Shown in pieces: positions 10,799 to 23,396 of a stretch of 64,000 nucleotides of DNA (the stretch's first letter is position 1; each line of letters opens with the position of its first letter). Where the stretch lies: the NCBI GenBank assembly GCA_004369045.1, contig ML213518.1:117092-181091 (forward strand), in the 5' to 3' direction. Under the pieces are notes generated by a model, which saw nothing but the letters and a program-made list of their open reading frames with translations, was not told where the DNA came from and did not search any database. The position numbers and the translations under genes are program-made. This DNA is from Heliocybe sulcata. Taxonomy: Eukaryota > Basidiomycota > Agaricomycetes > Gloeophyllales > Gloeophyllaceae.

Positions 10799-12083
10799 GT
10801 CAACGCTGGCTCCGAGCACAGCCAGCGGGACCGAGGTATGCTGATATATGTAGATATTAGGCTAGGAAAGACTCTAAATCTCGGTCAACGGGTCGGGCAG
10901 GCTGGACGCCACCCGAGCCACATGGCGCTATCTCGATCCGGAAGGACCATTTCCGAATATGGACTAATGTGACTAGTCCGCAGTGTCTAGCTACGTGCTG
11001 ACAAAAATAGCGATACACAACACATCCGGTGGGAACAGGCTGGCTCGTGTCGCGTACCGTGCTTGCTACAAGATACACCTCCGCGTTTTGCGCTCGCTTG
11101 CATAGAAATCATCACCGAAGCTACCAATTATGCACTGTTCTTGAGAGTATACAAGGTGTGCAGAAAGTTGCGTACGAGACACACGCTCCTGGAATTCCGG
11201 AAGTGACATGACAATGGGAAGTGCGCCAAAAAAGATTTGTCAAGGGCGTCTCCATATCGCAGGGACGCGAGCTCAGAAGCTCTGCTGAGCAGTGGTTGAG
11301 CATTTATAAGATTCTATAACGAAACGGAACAAGGCTTGAGCCTGGATCAAACAGGTGCAGCACATTCTTTTCAGGAGGTTTGTCGCAAATCAGCGCACCG
11401 TCGGCGGCTTGTTCACTTTGAGTCTTAATACGTGCGATACCGCAACCTCCGCATCGATACTTCAAGCCCGCAGGCGGGCGTGCATGTGATCCTGATCTTA
11501 TTCTCCGGGAGCATGGAGCGGTTTACATAAAGAGTTCAAGCATCAAGGCGTACATGTGCACAGATCGTAAGAGACCTGCAAGCAGGCAACGACCCCATGA
11601 TACATGCAAGGCTGAGCGCTACCCCCCAAGGCAAGAGAAAGACTGTCCGGCGTTTGGCAAGCATGAAGAGGCTCCAGAGTATCAAGAGATGTGTTTGCCA
11701 ACGATATAGACCTTCCAGCCCAGCGCGAGGTCGTATTGATATTCGAACTTGATCAGAGGTGACTCAGTCCACGACGTCTCAGAGAAGTCGTTCGTGCCAT
11801 TTATATCTCCAGCACTGTGTATTCGAGAGTGGACAGAAGAGCGAGCATGGACTCCTGGCCATTATGCGATACTTCTGAAGTCGTTGGGTGGCGGAGAGCG
11901 GAGAGAGGAGAAATGAGGTGATAAGGAAATTAGCTTCGGTCGCACGACTCGGTGCTCCCAGCTTGGACCCAACCATCCGCCGCTGCCCCGCACGGCGAGC
12001 ACGTCGCTGCTACACCGAGTCTCTCGTCCTTAGCGACCTCTGCAGACCCCTCTAACGATTTCACGCCTATTACGACCGCTATC
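10799..12083. other. Gene-poor stretch
   Basis: Only short reading frames without family resemblance are present on either strand. I looked for a short farnesylated pheromone precursor (C-terminal CaaX before a stop) here because of the nearby receptor and did not find a convincing one by eye. Confidence 0.4.
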
Positions 12084-14042
12084 ATGTCTACCGCCAACTC
12101 CACCGAATCCTCGACTCTCGTATCTCTCCTACCCACGACGTCTTATACCCTCGCTTACGCACTACCACTTCTATTTATTTCTTTTCTGCTTACTTATGCT
12201 GGTGCTTTCCTTACTCTCGACCGCACGCGGACATTCGCCCCGCGCGCGGATGCTATGGACGTGAAGATGCCCGCTGCGTATATCCCGGACAAGAAGAGTC
12301 GATTTGTCTGGCTTCTGGAAGGCGGACTTGGTGGATTGGCATCCGGATATGCATTTGGAGGTACGAGGTCCGTTGTGAGGGCGGGGATATCTCATTTACA
12401 TGCTCTTGTCCTGTCAAGCCCACTGCGCAACCTTCTTCGCTCTCCTTATTCCGAACGTGTCAAGCTATGCTGTCCTGAGCTACAAGTCGTTTCTAGCAGT
12501 ATGGCTGCTCTCTGCTATAGCCATGACTCTTCTGGCTGGCCGCTGGAAATACGCTGCTCTGGTACTGTCTGGCATCTCAGGCGGGTAAGTACTCTGACGT
12601 CCAACCATCAATCATCACAGCTCAATAACTGCGCCTCCATTCTCTATCAGGGTCACCCTGGCACTCTCTTTCTCCGTCATTGTACACCCGTCTCTCCTGA
12701 CCCGCATCGTCCTCCCATGCATCTTCATCCCTCTCATCACTGTCCCAATCCTTCTCCCCTTCCCCCGCGTGCAGCATTCTTCCCTCCGCATTGCTTGTTC
12801 CTCTACGGGCGCGTTCGGTCTAGTGGTGTCTATCGCACTGCTAACCGGCGTTGCTCCTTGGGCGAATGTCTGGGAACGACTCTGGGTCAGCGACGGTGCC
12901 GGCTGGGGCGTCGGCAAGGAAAAGGGGCTCAGTGCTGGGTATTGTTTATTTTTGACTACCGGTGTTGCGATGGACTGGCTTTTGAAGAGACAGTTTGGAG
13001 AGAACCCGGATCAGGTGCGTCGCAGTCTCCTTGATCCAGTTACCGATATCTGATTCTGATTGTGATACGATCCTAGAAATGGGACAGCTACCTAGCCAAC
13101 TACACGAAATACCTTCCGAACGCAAATGACCGGGCAGGCTACTTCCAACCACTCCAATCGGCGTGGTCGAAATGGTTCCCCTCGCATGGAGAGGATAAAG
13201 ACCCTTTGTTCTCCCATACCGCCCCGGATCACATCTCCTTTGCGGACTCAATGTCCAAGCGCGACATTCCATTGCCGCCATACTCACCCGGACCCGTTCC
13301 CGGGAAGCTGCACAAAGCTCGGTCAATCAGCTTCATGGACCCCAAATCCCAGGATGGTGCGTTCGAGTACGAGCGTAGACCTGCGTTCCTGCGGAAAGCG
13401 AGCTCGAAGAAGAGCATTGGTACTGGGAAGCGGTCAAGGGAAGCTATCAAGTTCCGACCGCTTGCCGTAGAAGAGCTCTCCAGTGATTCCGAAGACGAGC
13501 ATGAACAAGGGTACTTCGATCTGAAGAGTCAGCCGCGGCCGAAGGGCTTCGTTCCGAAAAAGACGGCCAGCACCGGGTCGGGGAGGACAGCTGTTGAAGA
13601 GACAGATGTAGAGAAGGAGAGAAGAACCATCGGGAAGGCTCTGGGCAAGGATGCGCCAGAGTATTCGGACTACGAGGAGGACGTGACTGTCAGCGCCGAG
13701 AAGGAGCGGTTGGCAAGGGAGAATGAGAGGAGGCAGCCTGGGTGGAGTCCAGAGTTCATCAGGAGGGCTTCGCTGAATAGTTCAGGCTCCGGCTCGGGAA
13801 GCAAGCGCAGCGAGTCTACCGCTGTCGGTACGCCTGCGCCCGCGGGTGCGGTGCCCATGACGCCGTCGCTTATCAAGGCTCTGGACCGGATCTCCGCTGC
13901 TCAGCAAGCTGTGTATGGTCCGAGTGGTCCCTCTACGCCTGTGGCTGATGAAGGCTTACCAAGTTCGCAGCCGGACAAGGGCGCTAGGTGGGAGACGTTC
14001 TGGAGGGATGTAAAGGCGAAGGCGGGGCAGGAGGTGCGGTGA
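12084..14042 (+). CDS. Multi-pass membrane protein, DUF4203 (TM7SF3/TMEM198-like) with long cytoplasmic tail
   Basis: Exons 12084-12360, 12419-12584, 12651-13014 and 13077-14042 join in phase to 590 residues. The N-terminal half has about seven hydrophobic segments, including YALPLLFISFLLTYAGAFLTL, a Gly-rich GGLGGLASGYAFG turn, YKSFLAVWLLSAIAMTLLAG and VALSF/IVLPCIFIPLITVPILL-type helices. This is the layout of fungal DUF4203 proteins. The C-terminal half is hydrophilic, Ser/Pro/Lys/Glu-rich and probably disordered, with many potential phosphosites. The function of the family is unknown. The start was chosen as the first ATG of the frame, just before the first membrane segment. It lies directly upstream of the STE3-like receptor, same strand, 654 bp apart. 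Confidence 0.75.
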
Positions 14043-14696
14043 TATGGGTGAGAGATGTTATCTATTGATTTTGGTGGACTTGGTGATGTTTTGTTACGAG
14101 TTCACGACCGTCACGACGTATCTTTATTGCTGCTGATTTGATAGTTGTTCGTCATTCTAGTTGACTTATTGCCTTACGCTTGTAGGTGCTTCCTTGAGCA
14201 TGTTTAATGTACTGTGCCGATTATATATTGGACGGTCAGTGACCTGTTACACCTCATACGTTCATCATTATTGTCGTATTCCGAGGATGCTCATTGCAGC
14301 AAGCAGTCCTCCGCGGGCAAGGTGTGTGGCTCCCACGTGTTCTAAGATGCCTAATCCGGGACAAAGTCACTCGTTTGCGGCATCACCGAGAGACAAGGGC
14401 AAGCCTAAAACCGAATCGCCGTTCATATCTGCGGACAAAGTTGTCGCACAAATTTGTTTACGAAAGTCCTTGTTTCTTGATCCAACAGCATGCAGCTAAC
14501 GACACTAGGATGGTAACAAAGTAGCATCCGAGAAGGATTACAAGGGTAAGGACGCTATTGGCTCTTGCCCTCCTCTCATAAGACCCCATGTTCATAGCAA
14601 TGGTGCGTCTCCCTCTGCGACTCTCTTTTCGCGTCTGCGGCGCATTCCCGACTAATTTATAACTGAATCTTGAGGTTTCTTGTATACTCACTCTCC
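14043..14696 (+). promoter_or_regulatory. Upstream region of the STE3-like receptor
   Basis: Three ACAAAG cores occur here, at about 14361, 14436 and 14517, within GGGACAAAG, CGGACAAAG and TAACAAAG. HMG-box factors of the Ustilago Prf1 type recognise ACAAAGGGA-like pheromone response elements, so these are candidate sites, although none matches the full 9-mer. A TTTATAA sequence lies about 40 bp before the receptor ATG. I see no gene here. Confidence 0.3.
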
Positions 14697-16312
14697 ATGG
14701 TCGCCGACGTCCCCAACTCTGTCTTCTCGGCTTTCTCATTTATTGGATTCATTCTTGTATCGGTGCCCTTCTATTGGCATTTAGAAGGTGTGTAGAAATC
14801 ATAGTTTCTTGAAGATAATGCTGACGAGTAGGTTAGCTTGGAATACCGGCACTTGCCTTTATATGGGCTGGACCGCTGTCCAGCTATTGAACTCCTTCAT
14901 AAACTCTATTGTATGGAACAACAACGCAATTAACTGGGCACCTGTATGGTGCGACATATGTGAGTCACTCTGCGCTGAGTGTCTTCACGCTCTCATTCTC
15001 ATCCGTCTAGCAATCCGAATATTCATTGGTGCCAATGTCGGTACCCTTGCGGCATCCTTGTGCATAAACCGCCGACTGTATTATATCTCCAAAGTTCAGG
15101 CAGTCATTGTGAGTAAGAAAGAGGTACGAACGACTATACACGGCTTGCGCATTTTTACTGACGAAATACCTAGAAACAGCGAGCTATCCTCATCGACTTA
15201 CTCATAGGGCTCGGGATACCAATCCTGCAGATGGTTCTAGGTATGTTCCTATCAAATATCGTTGCTAAATATCTTAACGTTGCTCTAGCATACGTGGTAC
15301 AAGGTCATCGGTTCGATATCTATGAGAATATAGGATGCTATCCCTTCATCTGGAACACCTGGGTTGCCTATCCTCTCCAGAAGACCTGGCCCTTGGCGCT
15401 CTCGATGGTGTCTGCCTTTTACGCCGGTAAGTTGTGACGTTCTGTTTCCAAATTAAGATCCCTAACAACGCCCCCTAGTTCTCTCAATCATCGAGTTTGC
15501 GAAACGCAAGGCTGAATTCAGCCAGTTCATCTCGGCGCACAACAATCTTACCACCTCTCGCTATTTACGCCTAATGGCTCTCGCCGGTGTTGAGATCCTC
15601 TGCGGTATCCCCCTCTCCGTGTACTCCATCTGGCTCAACGTCACGTACACGCCGGTCTACCCCTGGACGGGATGGGCTGATGTACACTTCAACTTCTCCC
15701 GCGTCGGCCAGGTGCCTGCCGTGATCTGGCACTCGGATCCTGTCCTCCAGGCGTCGCTGGAGTCCAGCAGGTGGTTCTTTGTCATCTGCGCCTTCATATT
15801 CTTCGGGTTCTTCGGGTTCGCGGACGAAGCTATCAAGCATTACAAGCTTCTTTATGTTTCCTCGGCCAAGCGCCTTGGATTCAACGCTACATTCCCGGGC
15901 TCGAAGGTATCTGGGTCCTCTGTGTACGTGCCTGTTCCTTAACTGTCACTATCTCCCTTCCTGACACCTTATTCCTTACAGCTTGGTCGGCTCGAAACCG
16001 AGGCCGCCACCTCTGAACACCAGTATGCGCGGTACCGCCAGCATCACGCTCCCGCTCTACCTTGCCAACAGCAAGCAGAAGCAGACCACGCGCAGAATCT
16101 CCGACCTCTCCTTTTCCGACACCAGCAAACTCGACTCTGTGATCATCATAGGTCCAGATCCCGACTATCGCAAGGACTCACTTGCACCACATCCATCTGA
16201 GGAGCTGGAGTTAGAGTGGCCGGATATCCACATCTCCTCACCGCAGCATGATCCTGATGTCCCAAGATCAGTGATGCCGTCGCCGTACTTGGGGGCTAGG
16301 GAGCTCGTATAA
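14697..16312 (+). CDS. STE3-type fungal pheromone receptor (class D GPCR)
   Basis: Seven exons (14697-14787, 14837-14959, 15011-15123, 15174-15240, 15289-15426, 15479-15923, 15982-16312) join in phase to 435 residues. Seven hydrophobic helices are visible, starting with FSAFSFIGFILVSVPFYWHL. Family signatures include WNTGTCLYMGWTA, NSIVWNNNAINWAPVWCDI, IGANVGTLAASLCINRRLYY and CYPFIWNTWVAYPL, all strongly typical of basidiomycete STE3/Rcb receptors. The roughly 100-residue tail is hydrophilic. The protein should sit in the plasma membrane, bind a farnesylated peptide pheromone and signal through a G protein and MAP-kinase cascade. Whether it is a mating-type (B locus) receptor or one of the non-mating STE3-like paralogues cannot be told from sequence alone; no adjacent pheromone gene was recognised. 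Confidence 0.92.
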
Positions 16313-17088
16313 GCGTCCCGTCTTTACATGTGATCTTTCTTGTCCAACTCTCTAGAATCTTGTAGCATACGTTCCGTTGTCGCACTCCTTACTGTCATCT
16401 TTCGTCGTTCATTGTGTTCCGCATACCTCTGTAGCCCACGCATCCCATAGTCTACTACCTCAGATATTCTTGTATGAACAGGTCGTTGTGTCTATTCTTC
16501 TGGAAGAGAACGCATCACCCCGCGGGATTCGTCATAATGGCCTCCGTCCCTCCAGTCGCTGGGCGGAGAATATCAGTCAAGACAGGTCCAGTTCCCGCGC
16601 AGTCTACCGTGGGCATCAGACAACACACGAAGTGCCAGTGGCAGAATATGACAGGGTGGAAGGTGAGTGTGGCACAAACACAAAGTGTGAGAAAATTTGG
16701 CAGGCGAATCGCGATCACACGTGATGCGAGACAACGCGCTAGACTATCTGAAATGGCGGAAATGAGCTCTGCTACCATGTTGCAGGTCCCGTCGTAGGAT
16801 GCTGTGTCTGGGTAAGGTCTCATGTTATCCTTATTGACCGATGATGAAGCGGCACCTGCAACCACACATTTGAGAGGTTCTGCTTCATACTTCATCATCG
16901 TCAACACTGTCCACAAACGCATACATTATGAAGCCCGTCGGATCATATATTTGAGACGTACTTTAATTATTAGGGGGTATGTAAAGGCCTCCTGGGTATC
17001 GTAGACTATCGGAAACCATTCAGTGCTTGTCGCGACGATGTGTGCATTTATTCCGATGCCCGCCAATTCTCCAATCCCTGCACGCAGA
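16313..17088. other. Intergenic stretch between convergent receptor and MYND gene
   Basis: No gene is supported. I examined it on both strands for short CaaX-ending frames and saw none with a credible start. Confidence 0.4.
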
Positions 17089-18825
17089 TTATAAGGCAGT
17101 GGGATTACAAGAAAGATGACAAATCACGTACGCGGCTTGACACTTCTTATCACAGTATTGCGCTTGGTCGCACTTGCAGCTATACATTTTCCTGTCCGTG
17201 TGTTCTTTCCAGAGCGGACACATGTACCAAAAGCAGCCGCGGAAGTACTCCCGTTCCTCCATAGCCAATACGTTACCAAGACGGATCCAGTCCTCGATAA
17301 CATACGAGCTTCCCGGCTGGGCAGCAGCTAGTGTTCTGATATGCTTGAGAGTCTTGAGCCACAACGGCTCCATCTCGCGACGGAGAAGCTTGGCGAGATC
17401 GTATCTCTCTGCTTGTTGATCGTCCATGCGTGGATTGATGTAGTAGAGAAACAAGTCAACCAAAAAGATCGTAGGTGGCGTCGGATGGTCGTCATCGACT
17501 GATAACAGGCGTCTAGCGGGCGGCTTAATCGGAAAAAATGAGCAGGACTCACTGTAGTCATGAGCACACTCGACAGCGATCCTTGCCATCATACTAGCGC
17601 CCTGGCAATCAGTGAGGATAGCCGAAAGTGCAGCAAGAGGAGAGGCGGACTGCTTTAAACATGCCCTATACATAGCTGCAGTTCAGATACCGGATGCATA
17701 GAGATCGCGGATTGCATAGGCACATACCGCATAACATCATTTGCTCGCCGAGCGCAAGGCGGATGGTACTCCCTACGCTCTTGCTGATTATCCAATACCT
17801 GTCTCCACATAGCATCCATTAGAAGCATCGGCATGTCCTCTGGAAAGTTGAGAAGGCTGCAGGATGGAGGAGAGCGTACAATCTCGGATAAAGAATCAAC
17901 GAGGTCGAAAAGACATTCATCCGTGATGGAAATGTCGGTGAGGAGATGGCAGACCGCTCCCATAAACATTTCAGGACCTATCACGTGGATGTAATCGTAG
18001 TGCTTCCAGGACCATTCAGTGGATTCTAGCGTGAGCCTAACCATCCGGAAGAGGCAGTATAGCTCCGTTATGCTGTCTTCGCAAAAGGCAAACAACCAGC
18101 AGTGGTACGCTACGTCGTATACTGACGGGCAGTCCTTGACAAATTTACTGGAGAATTTCTTTCAGTATCTGGACACCGACTCTGTTATGCCCGACGTACT
18201 CGAACAAACGGCATCCGGCGGATTCGATCTCGTCACTCAAGGGGTCGGGGGATCTTGAGCGCACAGGAAGAGCCTTTACTGTGTCCGGCTCCTCTTCGTT
18301 TCGAAGGTACGCCAAATTCACGAGATATCGTCCGAGCAAGCCCCGCAGAGAGGCCTGGCCTCCATTAGAAGTGAGCACGGACGTCTTCGAATACGTTGTG
18401 ACTTCAACAGCGGTCTTGAATGCATCTTGTACGGCAGACCAGTGATTCTGTGTGCTCTTTTCGACAGCGGAGGAATCGACCAGTAGTCGGACACATAAAG
18501 AGCAGATGAGAAGGCCGAGCCCGAGCTCCTGCGATCGGAGTTCACGACTTAGACACAAGAAACATTTCAATAGTGAACATACAGGGCTTTCTGGACCCTT
18601 CGGCCCTGAGCATGTAAGTCTCCGCACTATGGATATTATCCCGCCGTCACGCAGGAGGCGCCAGCGGCCGCTGTTGTCGTCTTTGCACAGAGCAAGTTCG
18701 TCCTCCACCGAATGCATAGCATCCAATACCGTTTTGATACGCGGGTTGCTGGGTTCACCATAGATCGCAAGTTTCTCCACATACCGGGCAGGTTCATGGA
18801 GAAGCAGAAGCGGGATTGATGGCAT
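17089..18825 (-). CDS. MYND-type zinc-finger protein, copy B
   Basis: Five exons on the minus strand (18825-18583, 18528-18200, 18147-17728, 17665-17553, 17498-17089) join in phase to 504 residues, with introns of 54, 52, 62 and 54 bp. The first intron is in frame, so an unspliced reading also stays open. The C-terminus holds a MYND-like cluster SCKCDQAQYCDKKCQAAY followed by His and Cys; the first Cys pair is less regular than in classical MYND fingers. The N-terminal region is helical and leucine-rich without a named domain. ATG 18825 matches the paralogue best; an in-frame ATG at 18882 is possible. This copy is intact and is the better reference for the family, and it is a paralogue of the gene at 20-1837. 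Confidence 0.75.
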
Positions 18826-19102
18826 GGCGGTTCGACGGTTCGATATGACTGTGACGGAGAGTGTGACAGGACGCGTTAGCATGTGATTCAGCCTGCATGC
18901 TCCCGAGCATCGGAATGCCTTCCCAAGCTTTAGCAGTGATACAAAAAACTCTCCTCAGTAGGCTCATTGCAATCACAATTCATTGAACTAGGGAGGGCTG
19001 AAATTAGAGGAAACTATGACACATGAAGCACCACATACGGATACAAGGAGACTGAGGATAACACTGAATTCCCGAACCCCATCGCACAAGCTGACGACAG
19101 CT

Positions 19103-22100
19103 TCACGTCTTCCTCCGCTTCCTACTCCCGCCACCCTCCTCCCTCTCCGCCTCCCTCTTACTCTTAATCCCCGCAACCCTCATCACTTCCTTCCTCTTCT
19201 CCCGATCCTTCTCCTCCCTCCCCTTCTCCTCCTTCTCCGCCTTCTTCCTCCTCACCTCCTTCCTCTCATGCTGCTTCTCCTTCCTCCGCTGCACCTGATC
19301 CTTCCGCAACGCCCTAATCTGCTGGAGCAACGCCACAGCCTTCTTCTCTTCCGGTTCCATCACCACAGCGCGCTTCTGCATGTACGTCTGCTTTTGCTGC
19401 GGCTTCATGAGCTTCGGCTTAGATGCGTATGGGAGAGCGGCTTGGAGCTTGCGCGGAATCCTTAGAGTGTTGAAGCGACGTGCGGGACGCTCGATGGCTT
19501 TGTACGTCGAGTCTGCGTTGATGGAAGCGTGCAGGCCTTGCTCCCTGCGCACCTCGCCGGTCAGGCGCATCCCCGTCCAGTGGGATTTGTCCGTCAGAAG
19601 AAGCGAGGTAACCGGATTGTAGAACTTGCGCGGCTGTATTGAGTACCACGCTCGAAGGAATACCAAGTCTACAGACATGAATGAGCACACCGATTCTAAT
19701 AAAGACGCAGACTTTAGTCTCACCGCTCATGAGCACTTTGTCCTCGAATGTCGCCCTGAATGCCCCCTCCGGCTTGCTGAGGGCCTTCTTAATCTGGCCC
19801 CTGATCCCACTCACAGTCTTCACATTCGCCCCCTCAAACTTCGCCACCTCCAAACTGCTATTAAACATATCCCTCACAAATGCCGTATTCTTGAAAATCT
19901 TATACGGCACCCCCGTCAACTTCAACTTCTTCACAATCTTCACGCTTCGGTCGATATCTAGCACGACGCCTGTCGCAGAGACCCTGAAGCCAGCTGCAGA
20001 GGAAGAAAGCGAGTTGAACGCGCAGAAGCCCGTGTTGGGCGCGGAGACGGGCCCGTAGAACGTCGCGTAGCAGTGCATGTGCTCTGGCGTGTACTTGAGC
20101 ATGCGCATCCGGATCGAATGGTCGTCCAGTGAATAGATGGGCACCGTTTGGAACCGCCTCCACCCGACACTCAGTATGAGCGGGTCGTTCGTCTTCAGCG
20201 TCTTCGCGTACCACCGATGCCGCTTGATCCTAACCTGGACATAGCCGAACCTCTCCTCCGAGGGCAGAAGCCCACCCACGACGATAGGATAGTACGGGTC
20301 GAAGTGCTCCACGAACTCGCTCGGCACGTCCATCAACTCCAACCGCACGTAGGTGCCGGGACGGTATCCCTCGACGAGGGCACGCGACTCCGCGTCGACA
20401 TCTGCGAACTCTTCCTTATTCACCTGCAGTTGCTTCGCGATCTCGTCCTTCTTCTCCTCGTAGAAGTCCATCTTCGACGACTCGGGGTCGTCGTACTGCT
20501 CGTCGAACTTCCTCTTCAGAATCTCCTTCTTCTTAGCAAGCTCCGCCGCCTTCTTCGCCTCTGGATCTTCTTCCTCAGGTTCGCCATCGCCCGGAGCCTC
20601 GAGGTCCTCAAACTCTCCTCCCTCCAAATCCTCATACCCATCATCCCCTTCTCCCGCGGGCCCTGTGTCTTCATCTCCTCCAGAGCCTCCAGTGATGAAA
20701 CACCTCCTCAGACTCTCCAGCAGCTCGTCGTCCTCCCACTTCCTCAGGTCCTCCTCGTCCACCCTCTCCTTTGTCCTATCCTCATCCTCCTCCGCCTCAC
20801 CCGCAGGTGCCTTTGATTTAACCTGGAAGAACGCCTCGTCCCCTCCGTCCTCACCGTCCTGGTTATTGGATGAGTCTCGGGTAGAATCGTCGGCGAGGAT
20901 TGCTTCCGGTGACAGCGAAGAGGCGTATATGAGCTTCATCCAATCCTTCGCCCGATTCTGACGGGAGGTGAACGCTTCAGCAGCCTTCATCGACAGATTC
21001 TCCTTCCACCGCGGTACGTTCTCTTCGTCATCACCCTCCTCGTCATCCTCTTCCTCGAAGTCTGCCTCTTCCTCATCATCCCCGAACCGCACCCTCCTCC
21101 CGTCCTCTTCATCAAATTCACCCATATCAGAATCTGACTCCGCATACTCAACCTCGTTTCTCCTCGACGCAGAGGCAAGCGACCCAACCATCCGCATACC
21201 CTTCCTGGGACCCGTCCGCCCTCGATCGTGCGACTGGCCCTCAGCCTCGTCCTGCATGTCCTCATCTTCATCCGTCATTTCACTCCCGTCTTCCTCGTCC
21301 AATTGGGAACCCTCTTCATCCGATCCATCCTCGTCGTCATACTCGACTTCACTCCCCCCCTCGTCTTCGTCGTCGCCTGGTGTGACAGTGATCGGCTTGG
21401 ACGAGGATCCGAAGAGGCGAATCTGGCTACGAGCAACCGCGTCGTCCAGCGTCTCTCCCGCATCCTGCAAGTCCAGGACCATCTGCTCTCCCTCTCCCTG
21501 AGGAACTACATATGACAGCCGTCAGAAGAAGCTCCGACTCAAGACATACGTAAACCCCTCACCGTCCACATTGCCCCTCGTAAAACTCCCTGGAACATTA
21601 ATATACACCGCGTCCTTATCATACATCACCCCATTCACATCACTCATCGGCGCATGCACAATCAGCTTCCGCTTCTCACTCAGCCGCCGCCTCTTCTCAC
21701 TCTCTTCCGTCGGCAGCGGACACGGGTCCCCCAGCACCTCCACGCTCTTCACCTTCAGGTCCCCTACCCCCGGCACATGGACTGCCATCCCCAACCGATA
21801 ATTCGTCCCCCTTAGGTACCCATACAGCGTGACAGTCCTGTCGCACTTCCCATCCGAGGTGCGGATGAGCTCGCGCGGGGTAAGGTCCTCGAGTCGGTCT
21901 GCAAGGAGGTAGGGATGTGTGTTACGGAATACGAGCGGGCGGAACTTCATCACGCTGATGAACCGGCTGAGGTTAAGGATCTCGGTGTCGGGGTATCGGC
22001 CGTTCAGGACGCCGGACAGGTAGAATAACTTTGCGCCCTGGTAGATCTCGGTCCAGAAGCGCTTTTTCAGAGCCTTTTTCGTGGCGCGGAGAGTCGCGGC

Positions 22101-22754
22101 TTTCTTGACGAGGTCGAGGTGGGTGAGGACACCGATGACTTTGGGGAAGCCGTGCGATTGGAGGATATTGAGGAATTCGAATGTTTCCTATGTGCGGCAT
22201 GAGGGACGGGCACTAGCATATAAGTGTATAGGACGCACCATTTCGAACCCAAAAGACCCGTCGATCATCAAAAGCACCAGATCCGCAATTTTGCCAATGT
22301 CGACCATAGAGGTCAAGTCGTTATTGCACTCCATGAACGTCAGACGCTTGTTCTTGCCACTAACCACCGTCACGGGGCCCTTCACATCGCTCAAGGTCTG
22401 CTTCGTGTACCGTCGGACGAGAGACTTGAGTAGCGTAGTCTTGCCCACGCCAGGCGGACCTACAATGGCGACAATAACAGGCGGGGGAGTCTCATCCGGT
22501 GTACGATTGACAAGAGGGACGTGCAACCGCGTTTGGTCGCGCTCAACATTCCTCCTTCCTTGTCTCTCTGCTCTGCGACCTGATTTGGGCGCGAACGCCT
22601 ATATCAATGATTAGAGTAACTCGAGCAGTGAATGTGCAAGGCGTACCTTCTCGTTAAACCCTTTCTGCTTCTCCTTGCCCTTTCCTTTGCTCTTCTTCTC
22701 AGCTTTTGCGCCAGACTGAGCTGGGCGGTGTGCCTTATGCTGGCGTTCGTCCAT
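19103..22754 (-). CDS. BMS1: Ribosome biogenesis GTPase BMS1
   Basis: Exons 22754-22647, 22598-22239, 22187-21563, 21505-19724 and 19668-19103 (minus) join in phase to 1146 residues. The N-terminus is basic, followed by a P-loop GPPGVGKTTLL at about residue 83 and the rest of a Bms1-type G domain (KRLTFMECNNDLTSMVDIGK, VIGVLTHLDLVKK). A long Asp/Glu-rich linker follows. The C-terminal AARP2CN/DUF663-type part includes GYRPGTYVRLELMDVP, HCYATFYGP and DLVFLRAWYSIQPRKFYNP, and the tail is very basic. Bms1 is a nucleolar GTPase of the 90S pre-ribosome that works with Rcl1 in early 18S rRNA processing. Length and order agree with the family. It is divergent from the short-chain dehydrogenase at 23397, with 642 bp between start codons. 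Confidence 0.95.
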
Positions 22755-23396
22755 GCCGAGCGCAGCGACGAGGGAGTGAGTGAAGTACGGCGAGCAGCAC
22801 TTTTGAAGGTTTTGATCGTCCTTGCCAAGAAGGGCACTCCACGTGGGAGTTAATTTTGGTAACAGTTAACGTTTTAACAGGGAAACAGCACTTGTTAACG
22901 CCACGACTACATGTTCAAAATCGTCCTCGCTACACGTACAGACGGATGACGCACAATTTTGAAGGTTTTAAATGCTGTCAGCCGGTCCAATTCATACTCA
23001 CATATCTATACAGTTAGACTCTCTTCTCATTTAAATCCCGGCGCTCGCACAGTCTGTGATGGACTGAGCGAAGAGTGATCAAGGATGCTGCAAAAGCCAT
23101 ACTCATGATCAGTACGGAGTCTACGCACCATTATTCTTACCAAAAGTTGACTGTCACTGACCCGGTTCACAAGTGGTGCGCAAGCCGGGAAAAGTCCGGA
23201 GAAAGCCTCGCCTTCCGGGTCGACGCTGTGGCGTACTGGCGTCATCACTTCACCACTGAGCTCACCAACGCGTCTTGCAACAAGAATATGCCACCATCTT
23301 ATCACAGCTATATAAGCCGTCCTGGTCGAGACAATGAGCACTACACGATCCTAAACCGCGACCCAAACTATCAACTGAAAGCAAGACACAAAAACA
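22755..23396. promoter_or_regulatory. Divergent intergenic region BMS1 / SDR
   Basis: This 642-bp space separates two divergent start codons, so it must hold both promoters. TATATAAG lies about 90 bp before the dehydrogenase ATG (near 23310). I see no gene here. Confidence 0.4.

Noticed and set aside
10229-10860. Frames of about 190 codons over the N gap
   Set aside because: They consist of unknown residues translated from N.
11849-11925. Short frame starting MDSWPLCDTSEVV as a pheromone precursor
   Set aside because: Starts like a basidiomycete pheromone precursor (Met-Asp-Ser) but has no C-terminal CaaX.
16515-16922. Minus-strand peptide with CVVA near the receptor
   Set aside because: The CVVA is internal, not followed by a stop, so it is not a CaaX terminus.
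20148-21515. Several long plus-strand frames rich in Ser and Leu
   Set aside because: They are shadows of the acidic linker of BMS1 on the minus strand.
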